DNA from: an uncultured Lachnospiraceae bacterium
Lineage (GTDB): Bacteria; Bacillota; Clostridia; Lachnospirales; Lachnospiraceae
DNA length: 22,252 nucleotides
Assembly (NCBI GenBank): GCA_902797705.1
Contig: CADBTX010000103.1
Location: 1-22,252, forward strand
Direction of reading: 5' to 3'
Each line of letters begins with the position of its first letter. Position 1 is the stretch's first letter. Shown piece by piece: positions 15,152 to 22,252 of the stretch. The notes beneath the pieces were generated by a model. That model was not told the DNA's origin. It did not search any database and worked only from the letters and a program-made list of their open reading frames with translations. The translations under genes and the position numbers were made by a program.

Positions 15152-16494
15152 CAATATGGCTCTAATATCATTCCGGAATACCCCGGCATTCTTAATCCTC
15201 CTCCGAAATCAACAGTTTCACCTGTGATAAGATCACGGGCCCTGCCGGCTCTGGCGTTAAAATCAGCCCTGAACTCATTTTCATCGGCATTTATGGCCAC
15301 AAGGACCCTGTCCTCCCCGCACTCTCTTTCAAAGATACATTGACGGTTTGTAAGGACCAGACTCTTAAAGTCCCCATACTGCAGGGCCTTTGAACTCTTT
15401 TCTGCCTTTGACAGAGCCGCAATATGGTCCGTCAGTTCGTTCCATTCCGGCTTGTCAAATGCAGGTCTTAACGCCGGATCCCCGTCCTTCTTATCCGCCT
15501 TGAAGCCCCATTCACTGCCGTAATAGATAATGGGAATACCCGGCATGCCGTACATCAGGGTATAGATAAGCTTCAGGTGCCTCTGGTTCTGAAGTATGGA
15601 TGCAACCCTTGAAACATCATGGTTATCAACAAAAGAAAGCAGGTTCTTACCCCTGTACAGGCACCAGGCCTCGGAACCGAACTGCCGGAGCAGGGAGTGG
15701 ATTATCTCAAAGAGGTTCATGCTGTTAAATGAGGAATGAAGCCCTTTATAACACTCGTAATTTGTGGCAGAGTGACACATTTCATCATTCATTATGGTCT
15801 TGTAGTCTCCTCCCAGTATCTCTCCCACCAGGAAGAAGTCCTGCTTCAGGCCGTCACAGAAGCTCCTGAGACGCTTTAAGAAATCCCGGTCCAGACAGTA
15901 GGCCACATCCAGCCGCAGTCCGTCGATATCAAATTCGGAAACCCAGCCCTTCACCGCATTAAAGATATGTCCGATCACCTCTTCATTCCGAAGGTTCAGC
16001 TTTACAAGATCGTAATTCCCTTCCCAGCCCTCATACCAGAGGCCGTCGTTATATGAGGAATTGCCGTCAAAATTAATGTGAAACCAGTCCTTATAGGGAG
16101 AATCCCATCTTTTCTTCAAAACATCCTGAAACTGATAGAAGCCCCTCCCAACATGATTAAATACTCCGTCCAGAACAACCTTTATCCCCTTTTTATGCAA
16201 AGCGCTGCAGACCTTCTTAAAATCCGCGTTTGTACCAAGCCTCATATCGATCTTCGTATAATCACGTGTGTTATACCCATGGGTGTCCGATTCGAAAACA
16301 GGCGAAAAATAAACAGCATTGCAGCCCAGCTTCTCTATATGGGGGATAAAATCCATAACCCTTAAAATCCTGTGTTCTCTAAGGGATTCGTCCACCTGAT
16401 CCGGTGAATCCACAAAACCCCCGGGATTTTCAAAGGGTGCCCCGCATAAGCCCAAAGGATAGATCTGATAAAATACCGATTCATCTGCCCACAT
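15151..16494 (-). CDS. Intracellular GH13 alpha-amylase family enzyme
   Basis: 447 aa. The TIM-barrel shows the GH13 conserved regions: DGVFNHV (109-115), DGLRLDVAY with nucleophile Asp196, LVGEILGG with acid/base Glu225, and FVDNHD with Asp293. Region order and YQIYPLGLCGAP at the N-terminus suggest a maltodextrin hydrolase or neopullulanase-like subgroup, but no N-terminal starch-binding domain is present. There is no signal peptide, so it should act in the cytoplasm on imported or stored alpha-glucans. A short beta domain closes the protein. ATG at 16494 has AGGAGG 7 bases upstream. It sits 29 bases after the helicase gene and overlaps hemZ, with no sugar-uptake genes nearby. Confidence 0.92.
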   Translation of the reverse strand: MWADESVFYQIYPLGLCGAPFENPGGFVDSPDQVDESLREHRILRVMDFIPHIEKLGCNAVYFSPVFESDTHGYNTRDYTKIDMRLGTNADFKKVCSALHKKGIKVVLDGVFNHVGRGFYQFQDVLKKRWDSPYKDWFHINFDGNSSYNDGLWYEGWEGNYDLVKLNLRNEEVIGHIFNAVKGWVSEFDIDGLRLDVAYCLDRDFLKRLRSFCDGLKQDFFLVGEILGGDYKTIMNDEMCHSATNYECYKGLHSSFNSMNLFEIIHSLLRQFGSEAWCLYRGKNLLSFVDNHDVSRVASILQNQRHLKLIYTLMYGMPGIPIIYYGSEWGFKADKKDGDPALRPAFDKPEWNELTDHIAALSKAEKSSKALQYGDFKSLVLTNRQCIFERECGEDRVLVAINADENEFRADFNARAGRARDLITGETVDFGGGLRMPGYSGMILEPY

Positions 16495-16523
16495 TTTGTA
16501 TCCTCCTGTTCTGTAAATAATGG

Positions 16524-18995
16524 TTATTCCTGGTCATCCCAGAATAATCCAACCTCTTCAGCAGCCGTAGAAAGTTCTATTTCCCTTAAATCCACCCACT
16601 CCCTTGGAAACAGCCTGCTGTAGCCCCTGGTTAAAAAGCGTTCGTCCAGAAGGGCCACGATGCCAACGTCGCTCTCCGTACGGATCACCCTTCCGGCGGC
16701 CTGCAGAACCTTGTTCATCCCGGGGTAGCGATAGGCGTAGTCAAAGCCGTCAAGCTCATGTTCCTCAAAGTATTCTTTAAGCAAAGATCTCTCATAGGAA
16801 ACCTGCGGCAGGGCCGTCCCAACGATCACAGCCCCTATAAGACGCTCCTCCTTCAGATCTATGCCCTCGGCGAATATTCCTCCGGAAACACAGAAGGCAA
16901 GGAGCCGGTCGGAGTTTTCAAAGTGATCAAGAAATCTCTCGCGGCTTTCCTCGTCCATGTACTTTTCCTGAATGAGTATCTCCTGACCTGGATCCTCAAA
17001 GGAATTGAGATACCGTTCAGTCACCTCCCTCAGAAAGGCATAGGAAGGGAAAAACACCATGTAATTCCCTTTCCTGACACTTGTTATTTCAAATATCTCT
17101 GCAGCTATACGCTGGTACTCGCTGTCACTCCGCCTTGTATATTTTGAGCTGACATCCCTCGATATGAATATCCCTCTTTTGGAATTGTCAAAGGAAGAGC
17201 TGGCATAGATGGTATAATCATTCCTGTCCCCGCTGATCAGATCCATGTAATAGGTGACGGGAAGCAGGGTGGCGGAAAAGAAAATGCTGCTCCTTGCCCT
17301 GTCGGTGCATTTTCTGAGTTCCTTCGACGGATTCACGTTAAATAGGCGGATCTTAAGCCTCCCCTTTCCGTCTATCTCCCCGTAATTCACATAGCACTCA
17401 TCCTCAGTTTCATATGTTTCAAGAAAGGCCCTGATATTAAAGTAAAGCTCCAGCACCTCGTTGTCCAGGCTTATTTCCGCATGGGAAGACTCTTCTGTCA
17501 GTTCTCCGAAAAGAACAGCCGCCCTGTTAAGTATTGAGGCAAAATCCTCTATCTCAGGCTCCCGTACAGCCGGAATCTCCTTTGAATCACAAAGCTTTTT
17601 TATCGGGACCAGGGCTTTTGAACAGTTGGAAAGGGATGTGGACAGCCTCTTCATGAGCTTCAGCACCTTCTCCCTCTGTTCCTCCCTCTTCAGTTCCTCT
17701 TTAGTGGAAGGATGGGTATCTGCAAGTGCAGTCCAGTTCTCCATGAGCTTTGCCCTGACTTTAAGGAAGTCCTCCTTATAGAGCTCGGCAGAAAACATCT
17801 CCCTTGCCCTGTCTATCAGATTATGCGCTTCGTCCACGAGAAAGATATAATTCCCGTTGATGCCTTCGGCAAAAAAACGCTTGAGCTTTACCCTTGGATC
17901 AAAACAGTAATTGTAGTCAAGTATCACGGCATCGCAGAACAGGGAGATATCAAGGGAGAGTTCGAAGGGACAGACTTTACGTTCCTCCGCAAATTCCAAA
18001 AGCCTCTTCCTGGAATGGTCGTCCTCCCGGGTCAGGAAATCATAGAGAGCATCATTTATCCTGTCGTAATGGCCCTTTGCATAGGGACAGTCCACAGGAT
18101 TACAGGAGGGCATTTGATCCTGATCCAGACTTAAGCAGACCTTTTCCTTCGCCGTCAGCGTAACCGTCTTAAAGAAAAAATCCTGTTTTCTTAATTCTTC
18201 AAAGCTCTCGGAGGCGACGGTTGCGGTAACAGTCTTGGCAGTGGCGTAAAAAATACGCTCCGTCAGTCCCTCCCCCATGGCCTTGATAGCGGGAAACAGC
18301 ACTGCCAGCGTCTTTCCCGTACCTGTGGGTGCATTTAAGAACAGGCGTTTTTCATGAAAGATAGTCCTGTAAACCCCTTCCGCAAGCTCTTTCTGACCCT
18401 GACGATAGGAAAAGGGGAACACCAGGGACTTAATGGATAAATTCCTTTTTAATCTCCACTCGTAGGAAAAATCCGCCCAGCGCCTGTACTCATTTATGAC
18501 ATTTTCAAACCAGGATCTTAATTCACCGAAGGTGAATCCGAAATGAAAATACCTGACGTCCTCAGACTCCATATTGCAATAGGTCATCCGGACATTGATC
18601 TCATCCAATTCATTCTGAAGAGCATAGATATAAGCGTAACACTTGGCCTGAGAAAGATGAACGGTCTCAGGCTCCTTTATACGCTTCAGTTCACGGAAGA
18701 CAGCCTTGATCTCGTCCACCGTGACCGTCTCCCCTTCCCGGTCCACTCCGTAAATGCCGTCAGCCCTGCCTTCTATGCATAAGTCGTAATTCTCATAGGA
18801 GATGACATGACGGAGGGGAACCTCGGCATGATAATCCGGCCCCTCCCTTTTCTGGAGCATACGGTGTATCCTTCCACCTTCCTGCATGGCGTCTGCCTTG
18901 CCGGAACGGTGTCTCGCGTCGATATCGCCGCTTCGGAAGATAAACTCCACCAGAGAGCGGACCGAGATATTTATCCTGTCCTTATCTTCCGGCAT
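16524..18995 (-). CDS. XPD/DinG-type Fe-S DNA helicase with N-terminal PD-(D/E)XK-like domain
   Basis: 823 aa. Residues 1-170 resemble a RecB/Cas4-type nuclease fold: GRIHRML with His44, CIEGRADG with Asp79, VDEIKAV with Glu95 and Lys97, and LSQAKCYAY with Gln116. The superfamily 2 helicase follows, with Walker A NAPTGTGKT (221-229), four cysteines Cys287, Cys298, Cys303 and Cys342 that can hold the 4Fe-4S cluster, DEAH (388-391), FFSATLLP, and QAAGRVIR (765-772). DinG/XPD enzymes unwind 5'-3' and act on damaged or structured DNA; a linked nuclease would also cut. Whether the nuclease is active is not shown. ATG at 18995 follows the asnA stop by 9 bases with only a weak AAGG. Ordinary neighbours give no sign that it belongs to a defence island. 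Confidence 0.9.
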   Translation of the reverse strand: MPEDKDRINISVRSLVEFIFRSGDIDARHRSGKADAMQEGGRIHRMLQKREGPDYHAEVPLRHVISYENYDLCIEGRADGIYGVDREGETVTVDEIKAVFRELKRIKEPETVHLSQAKCYAYIYALQNELDEINVRMTYCNMESEDVRYFHFGFTFGELRSWFENVINEYRRWADFSYEWRLKRNLSIKSLVFPFSYRQGQKELAEGVYRTIFHEKRLFLNAPTGTGKTLAVLFPAIKAMGEGLTERIFYATAKTVTATVASESFEELRKQDFFFKTVTLTAKEKVCLSLDQDQMPSCNPVDCPYAKGHYDRINDALYDFLTREDDHSRKRLLEFAEERKVCPFELSLDISLFCDAVILDYNYCFDPRVKLKRFFAEGINGNYIFLVDEAHNLIDRAREMFSAELYKEDFLKVRAKLMENWTALADTHPSTKEELKREEQREKVLKLMKRLSTSLSNCSKALVPIKKLCDSKEIPAVREPEIEDFASILNRAAVLFGELTEESSHAEISLDNEVLELYFNIRAFLETYETEDECYVNYGEIDGKGRLKIRLFNVNPSKELRKCTDRARSSIFFSATLLPVTYYMDLISGDRNDYTIYASSSFDNSKRGIFISRDVSSKYTRRSDSEYQRIAAEIFEITSVRKGNYMVFFPSYAFLREVTERYLNSFEDPGQEILIQEKYMDEESRERFLDHFENSDRLLAFCVSGGIFAEGIDLKEERLIGAVIVGTALPQVSYERSLLKEYFEEHELDGFDYAYRYPGMNKVLQAAGRVIRTESDVGIVALLDERFLTRGYSRLFPREWVDLREIELSTAAEEVGLFWDDQE

Positions 18996-19004
18996 AGTAA
19001 AACC

Positions 19005-20012
19005 TTACAGAAGGAAGATATTATTCTTCTCTGCTTCTTCTATGTCCTCGTCAAGCCATATGGAGCTCTGCACCTCTCCGATATGGGCCTTCCTTAAGAA
19101 ATACATACATATCCTGGACTGCCCGATACCGCCTCCCACTGTATAGGGAAGCTCACCCCTAAGCAGGGACTTCTGGAAAGCAAGTTCCCTCCTGTCCTCG
19201 CAGCCCGCGATCTTAAGCTGGCTTTCAAGAGATGCCTCATCGACCCTTATTCCCATGGAGGAAAGTTCCAGGGCACAGTCAAGAACGGGGTAATACACGA
19301 TGATATCTCCGTTTAAGCTCCAGTCGTCATAGTCCGGAGCCCTGCCGTCATGCCTTTCACCGTTTGAAAGGATTCCGCCGATCTCCGACACGAATATGGC
19401 TCCGTGTTCCTTTGCGAAGGCATATTCTCTTTCCTTCGGAGTCTTATCCGGATACATATCAAGAAGCTCCTGACTGGAGATAAAGGTGATATCATCGGGA
19501 AGAATGGGCTTCAGGAACAGGTACCTGCTCTGCATATGAGCCTCGGTCTTTCTCAGTGCCGAGTATACATGCCTCACCTTTTCCTGCAGTGTATCCTTAT
19601 TTCTCTCAGCCTTGTCGATAATGGCTTCCCAATCCCACTGGTCAACGTAGATGGAGTGAAGGTTATCCGTGTCCTCATCCCGCCGTATGGCGCACATATC
19701 CGCGTAGAGACCCTCTCCTTTGGTGAAACCGTAGTCCTTAAGGGCAAATCTCTTCCACTTCGCAAGAGACTGGACTATCTCCACTTGCTTGTCGTTCTGC
19801 TCCCTGATGCCGAAGGACACAGGTCTTTCCACGCCGTTCAGGTTGTCATTAAGACCCGACTCCTTACGGACGAAAAGAGGCGCTGACACACGGGTCAGTT
19901 TAAGTTCAGCCGCCAGAGCTCTCTCAAATACATCCTTTACTTCCTTGATGGCGATCTGTGTCTCATGGACATCCATCTTTGATTGATAGTTTGAAGGGAT
20001 CGTAATACTCAT
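19005..20012 (-). CDS. asnA: Aspartate--ammonia ligase (asparagine synthetase A)
   Basis: 335 aa, the normal length. AsnA makes asparagine from aspartate, ammonia and ATP in the cytoplasm and has a class II aminoacyl-tRNA synthetase-like fold. Diagnostic stretches include [81 protein letters not shown] and the C-terminal [17 protein letters not shown] at 20012 has AGGAG about 12 bases upstream and is 45 bases after the methionine aminopeptidase stop. No T-box or other leader element fits in that short gap, so it is probably co-transcribed with its neighbours. Confidence 0.97.
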   Translation of the reverse strand: MSITIPSNYQSKMDVHETQIAIKEVKDVFERALAAELKLTRVSAPLFVRKESGLNDNLNGVERPVSFGIREQNDKQVEIVQSLAKWKRFALKDYGFTKGEGLYADMCAIRRDEDTDNLHSIYVDQWDWEAIIDKAERNKDTLQEKVRHVYSALRKTEAHMQSRYLFLKPILPDDITFISSQELLDMYPDKTPKEREYAFAKEHGAIFVSEIGGILSNGERHDGRAPDYDDWSLNGDIIVYYPVLDCALELSSMGIRVDEASLESQLKIAGCEDRRELAFQKSLLRGELPYTVGGGIGQSRICMYFLRKAHIGEVQSSIWLDEDIEEAEKNNIFLL

Positions 20013-20057
20013 AATACCGTTTTTCTCCTATTCTTATCTGTCCTGCAGTTTTTCATA

Positions 20058-20927
20058 TCACCAGGTCAGCATCTCATAACCGTCTTCCGTAACGGCTATC
20101 TGCACTTCCCACTGGGCCGAGAGGCTTCCGTCCTCGGTATAGACCGTCCAGCCGTTGTCCGCATCGGTAAAGATATCGTGCTTGCCCATATTCACCATGG
20201 GCTCTATGGTAAAGGTCATTCCCGGCACCATGAGCATTTCCGTACCCGGTTTCGATACGAAGCTGACCCAGGGCTCCTCGTGGAAATCCTTTCCGCAGCC
20301 GTGGCCGCCTATCTCTTCCACCACGGTGTAGCCTTTCGACCTGCAGAACATATTGATGGCATTTCCCATGTCGCCAAGACACTTCCAGGGCTTCACCTCA
20401 TCAAGTCCCACCTGCACCGAATCCTTTACGTCCTGAACAAACTGCCTTACCTTGGGATCCACATCCCCGATGATGAACATCCTGGAGGAATCCGCATAAT
20501 AGCCGTCCAGTATAGTGGTGCAGTCAACATTTATGATGTCCCCGTTTTCAAGGATGTCATCCTCTGAGGGTATACCGTGGCAGACCTGATCATTTAGAGA
20601 GGTGCAGCAGCTCTTCGGAAAGTCTTCGTAGCCAAGTGTGGCGCAAATACCGCCTCTTTCCTTCGTAAGCTTTGCCACCCAGTCATTTATCTCCTGGGTT
20701 GAGATGCCCTCTTTTATATGCTCCGCCACATAATCGAGACAGGCCATATTGATGGCAGCGCTTCTCTTTATGCCCTCAATATCCTCCGGAGTCTTGATTA
20801 TCCCGTGATCCGGAACCGTATAGCCCTTATCCCTGAAAAAATCTATTTTCTGGTCAAAGGCCAGATGGCACTGCTTATATTTTTTGTGACTCCCGCACCA
20901 ACAGGGGTCATTTCTTCCGATCTGCAT
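20058..20927 (-). CDS. map: Type I methionine aminopeptidase with N-terminal SEC-C zinc motif
   Basis: 289 aa from the chosen start. It removes the initiator methionine from new proteins. Residues 1-21 are a SEC-C zinc finger (IGRNDPCWCGS...KQCH), then the M24A catalytic domain: His117 (CHGIP), Asp135 (INVD), Asp146 (YYADSS), His209 (GGHGCG), Glu242 (TIEPM) and Glu274 (QWEVQ). The Asp-Asp spacing of 11 matches the E. coli enzyme. An in-frame ATG at 20963 exists, but ATG at 20927 has AAGGAG 7 bases before it and places SEC-C at the very N-terminus. It overlaps the VanZ-like gene by 20 bases, with its ribosome binding site inside that gene. The SEC-C extension is thought to help dock at the ribosome. 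Confidence 0.96.
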   Translation of the reverse strand: MQIGRNDPCWCGSHKKYKQCHLAFDQKIDFFRDKGYTVPDHGIIKTPEDIEGIKRSAAINMACLDYVAEHIKEGISTQEINDWVAKLTKERGGICATLGYEDFPKSCCTSLNDQVCHGIPSEDDILENGDIINVDCTTILDGYYADSSRMFIIGDVDPKVRQFVQDVKDSVQVGLDEVKPWKCLGDMGNAINMFCRSKGYTVVEEIGGHGCGKDFHEEPWVSFVSKPGTEMLMVPGMTFTIEPMVNMGKHDIFTDADNGWTVYTEDGSLSAQWEVQIAVTEDGYEMLTW

Positions 20928-21414
20928 TGTTAGTCTCCTTAAAAATCCCATTTTTCCTGTCAAAGATCAATAACAGCAGGGAGGCTAAGAGTATCCCCGC
21001 CGAATCTATAAATACGTCCGAGAGCATTCCTGCTCTTCCCCGGATAAACAACTGGTGAAACTCGTCTCCCGCCGCATAAAGCACACAGAAAACCACCGTG
21101 GAAAAGTATAGCACCTTTAATGAATTTGTCCAGAAAGTAAGCGCAAACCATACCGACAGAGTAAGGATCCCGAATTCCGTCATGTGTGCCGCCTTTCTTA
21201 TGGGCCCTTCAATGGCGGCAGCCATCATCATCCTCTCTTCCGGGCTTAAGGTGAATCCTCCCAGCATCTCTCCCGCGTCCACGAGATAATAGGATAACCT
21301 CATGCTCTGCTCCGTGGAAACATCCGCTTCCTTTGAGGAAAAGGCAAAGATCGCTGTCATAATAATGACGGCCGGTAAGGCCGCCAGATATTTCCTAAAA
21401 TTCTTTTTTTTCAA
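20908..21414 (-). CDS. VanZ-like family membrane protein
   Basis: 168 aa. A signal-anchor-like segment (about 10-27) is followed by three or four further membrane helices. The VanZ landmarks are present: IRKAAHMTEFGIL and DEFHQLFIRGRAGMLSDVFIDSAG. VanZ proteins have been linked to low-level glycopeptide tolerance and envelope functions, but most chromosomal members such as this one are uncharacterised. The start is TTG at 21414 with GGAG 9 bases upstream, overlapping the preceding gene by 20 bases. It in turn overlaps map, so the three genes are translated as a tight cluster. Confidence 0.88.
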   Translation of the reverse strand: MKKKNFRKYLAALPAVIIMTAIFAFSSKEADVSTEQSMRLSYYLVDAGEMLGGFTLSPEERMMMAAAIEGPIRKAAHMTEFGILTLSVWFALTFWTNSLKVLYFSTVVFCVLYAAGDEFHQLFIRGRAGMLSDVFIDSAGILLASLLLLIFDRKNGIFKETNNADRKK

Positions 21415-22159
21415 AGCAGTGCACTCCGTATGCGGATGACAGAATGAAGTAGATAAGACTGCTTATAATCACCTTGGGAACGTTCCTGGTGGCAAAGAAC
21501 TGAAGCTCCTGAAACTGTGGAGTGAGAAGGATATTCTTTATGAGTATTGCCGGCAGGAAGGCGATGGAATCCGTGGCAAGGAGCATGATCCCCCTTGGGA
21601 TCACCACCACAAAGAGAAAGAACATCAAAACCGCCTTTTTCCTTGAAGGAAAGACAAAGCAGAACATATTTGCTATGGATAGTCCGGCCAGAAAAAGAGG
21701 CATGGCTAAAAGCACTGCTTCCAGAAAGTCCAGTATCACCGAGATATCAATGGTACCGTCATGGACCTGAAAAACAGGTGTTATCACCAGAAAGGCAACT
21801 GTGGCAAAAAGGGCACAGACAAGAAGCACAAGTATCTCGGTGATCAGCTTCCCGAAGTAGATATGCCTTCTTGAAAGTCCGATGGTGGACTTATCCCTGA
21901 GCCTTGGGTCCGGATAGCTGCCGCCGATAACAAGATCAGCCACGAATATAAGGGCATAATAGGGCAGCCAGAAGAACCCTTTTGCAAACATTATCAGATT
22001 ATAGGCGAATGTCCCGTCATTCATTCCGTATATGATATCCCGGAACGCCGTCATCGAGAGATTTGCCAGCAATACCGCAGCCAGGATCCCTATGATAAAG
22101 ATCCTGAAATACTTATCCGTAAGGGATCTTCCGAACTGCGTTTTTATGTAATAGACCAT
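21395..22159 (-). CDS. ABC-2-like transporter permease (six-helix membrane protein)
   Basis: 254 aa with about six membrane segments (roughly 18-40, 58-78, 105-130, 146-170, 177-198 and 225-245). The stretch SYPDPRLRDKSTIGLSRRHIYFGKLITE between segments 2 and 3 is typical of ABC-2 permeases, where a cytoplasmic loop with a basic motif contacts the ATPase. No ATPase is within the window; a possible gene end just upstream (22205-22252) could be its partner. ATG at 22159 has no clear ribosome binding site and is preceded directly by the inverted repeat AACACT/AGTGTT. Substrate unknown. Confidence 0.7.
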   Translation of the reverse strand: MVYYIKTQFGRSLTDKYFRIFIIGILAAVLLANLSMTAFRDIIYGMNDGTFAYNLIMFAKGFFWLPYYALIFVADLVIGGSYPDPRLRDKSTIGLSRRHIYFGKLITEILVLLVCALFATVAFLVITPVFQVHDGTIDISVILDFLEAVLLAMPLFLAGLSIANMFCFVFPSRKKAVLMFFLFVVVIPRGIMLLATDSIAFLPAILIKNILLTPQFQELQFFATRNVPKVIISSLIYFILSSAYGVHCFEKKEF

Positions 22160-22180
22160 AACACTGCATACCGAAGTGTT
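22160..22180. repeat. Short inverted repeat directly before the ABC-2-like start codon
   Basis: AACACT and AGTGTT flank nine bases and end at the base before ATG (22159). A hairpin in the mRNA would occupy the place where a ribosome binding site is expected, which might dampen translation. Confidence 0.4.
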
Positions 22181-22191
22181 CTGACTGAAAC

Positions 22192-22205
22192 AGATCCGCG
22201 GATCT
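22192..22205. repeat. Perfect 14-base palindrome AGATCCGCGGATCT
   Basis: The two halves are exact reverse complements. It overlaps the last base of the possible upstream stop codon and lies 33 bases before the ABC-2-like start codon. This is a plausible operator for a dimeric regulator, but no regulator gene is visible. Confidence 0.45.
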
Positions 22206-22252
22206 TATTCATCGACAGAATAGTTCGGTGCTTCCTTTGTAATATGAATATC
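22205..22252 (-). CDS. Possible C-terminal tail of an upstream gene (partial)
   Basis: One minus-strand frame is open from the window edge to TAA at 22205-22207, giving 15 residues that end HITKEAPNYSVDE. ABC ATPases partnered with ABC-2 permeases often end in a short tail of this kind, and the position, 45 bases before the permease, fits. A second frame is also open across the same stretch, so the evidence is thin. Confidence 0.3.
   Translation of the reverse strand, partial: DIHITKEAPNYSVDE

Noticed and set aside
16524..18995. CRISPR-associated (CasDinG) or defence-island helicase
   Set aside because: No repeats, cas genes or other defence genes are nearby, and neighbours are housekeeping genes.
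20928..20963. Longer N-terminus for methionine aminopeptidase from ATG at 20963
   Set aside because: The extra 12 residues precede a SEC-C motif that is normally N-terminal, and the good AAGGAG site serves ATG at 20927.
1..22252. Mobile elements, attachment sites or a CRISPR array
   Set aside because: No transposase, integrase, direct-repeat array or tRNA gene was seen; gene order is tightly packed and co-directional.

Overview
The window reads as a chromosomal segment of a Clostridia-class Firmicute, most likely a Lachnospiraceae member. The reasons are the rpmB-asp23-fakA-recG neighbourhood (close to the Bacillus rpmB-yloU-yloV-recG order), strong AAGGAGG-type ribosome binding sites, HemZ, AsnA, a SEC-C methionine aminopeptidase, and moderate GC content by eye. 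Every convincing protein gene is on the minus strand, so transcription runs from high to low coordinates. I see no insertion sequence, prophage, CRISPR array, tRNA or rRNA.

From the right edge (22252 down to 12954) there is one compact run with gaps of a few to about 45 bases, or short overlaps. It holds a possible C-terminal tail of an upstream gene, an ABC-2-like membrane protein, a VanZ-like protein, SEC-C methionine aminopeptidase, AsnA, an XPD/DinG-type helicase with an N-terminal nuclease-like domain, an intracellular GH13 enzyme, HemZ, and an unrecognised membrane protein. Next come rpmB with its own promoter and terminator, and a separately promoted unit: asp23 (yloU-like), fakA, recG, a DUF6311-like membrane protein and a long Xaa-Pro aminopeptidase.

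The left 4.8 kb looks like a metal/tetrapyrrole acquisition locus. It has a large substrate-binding lipoprotein, a FecCD-family permease broken by a one-base frameshift at an A7 run, and a BtuD/FecE-type ATPase. A complete cobalamin riboswitch with its own candidate promoter then controls a CbiK-family chelatase that is predicted to be a surface lipoprotein; this gene runs off the left edge. The riboswitch ties the chelatase, and by proximity probably the transporter, to cobalamin or cobalt status.

Between the peptidase and the binding-protein gene lies a roughly 147-base structured RNA read from the opposite (plus) strand. It has two GNRA tetraloops, a wobble-supported 3' hairpin, a long closing stem and an extended -10 promoter. 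I cannot assign its family with certainty; the raiA class is one candidate. This RNA, the slippery frameshift in the permease and the exported chelatase are the most interesting points in the window.
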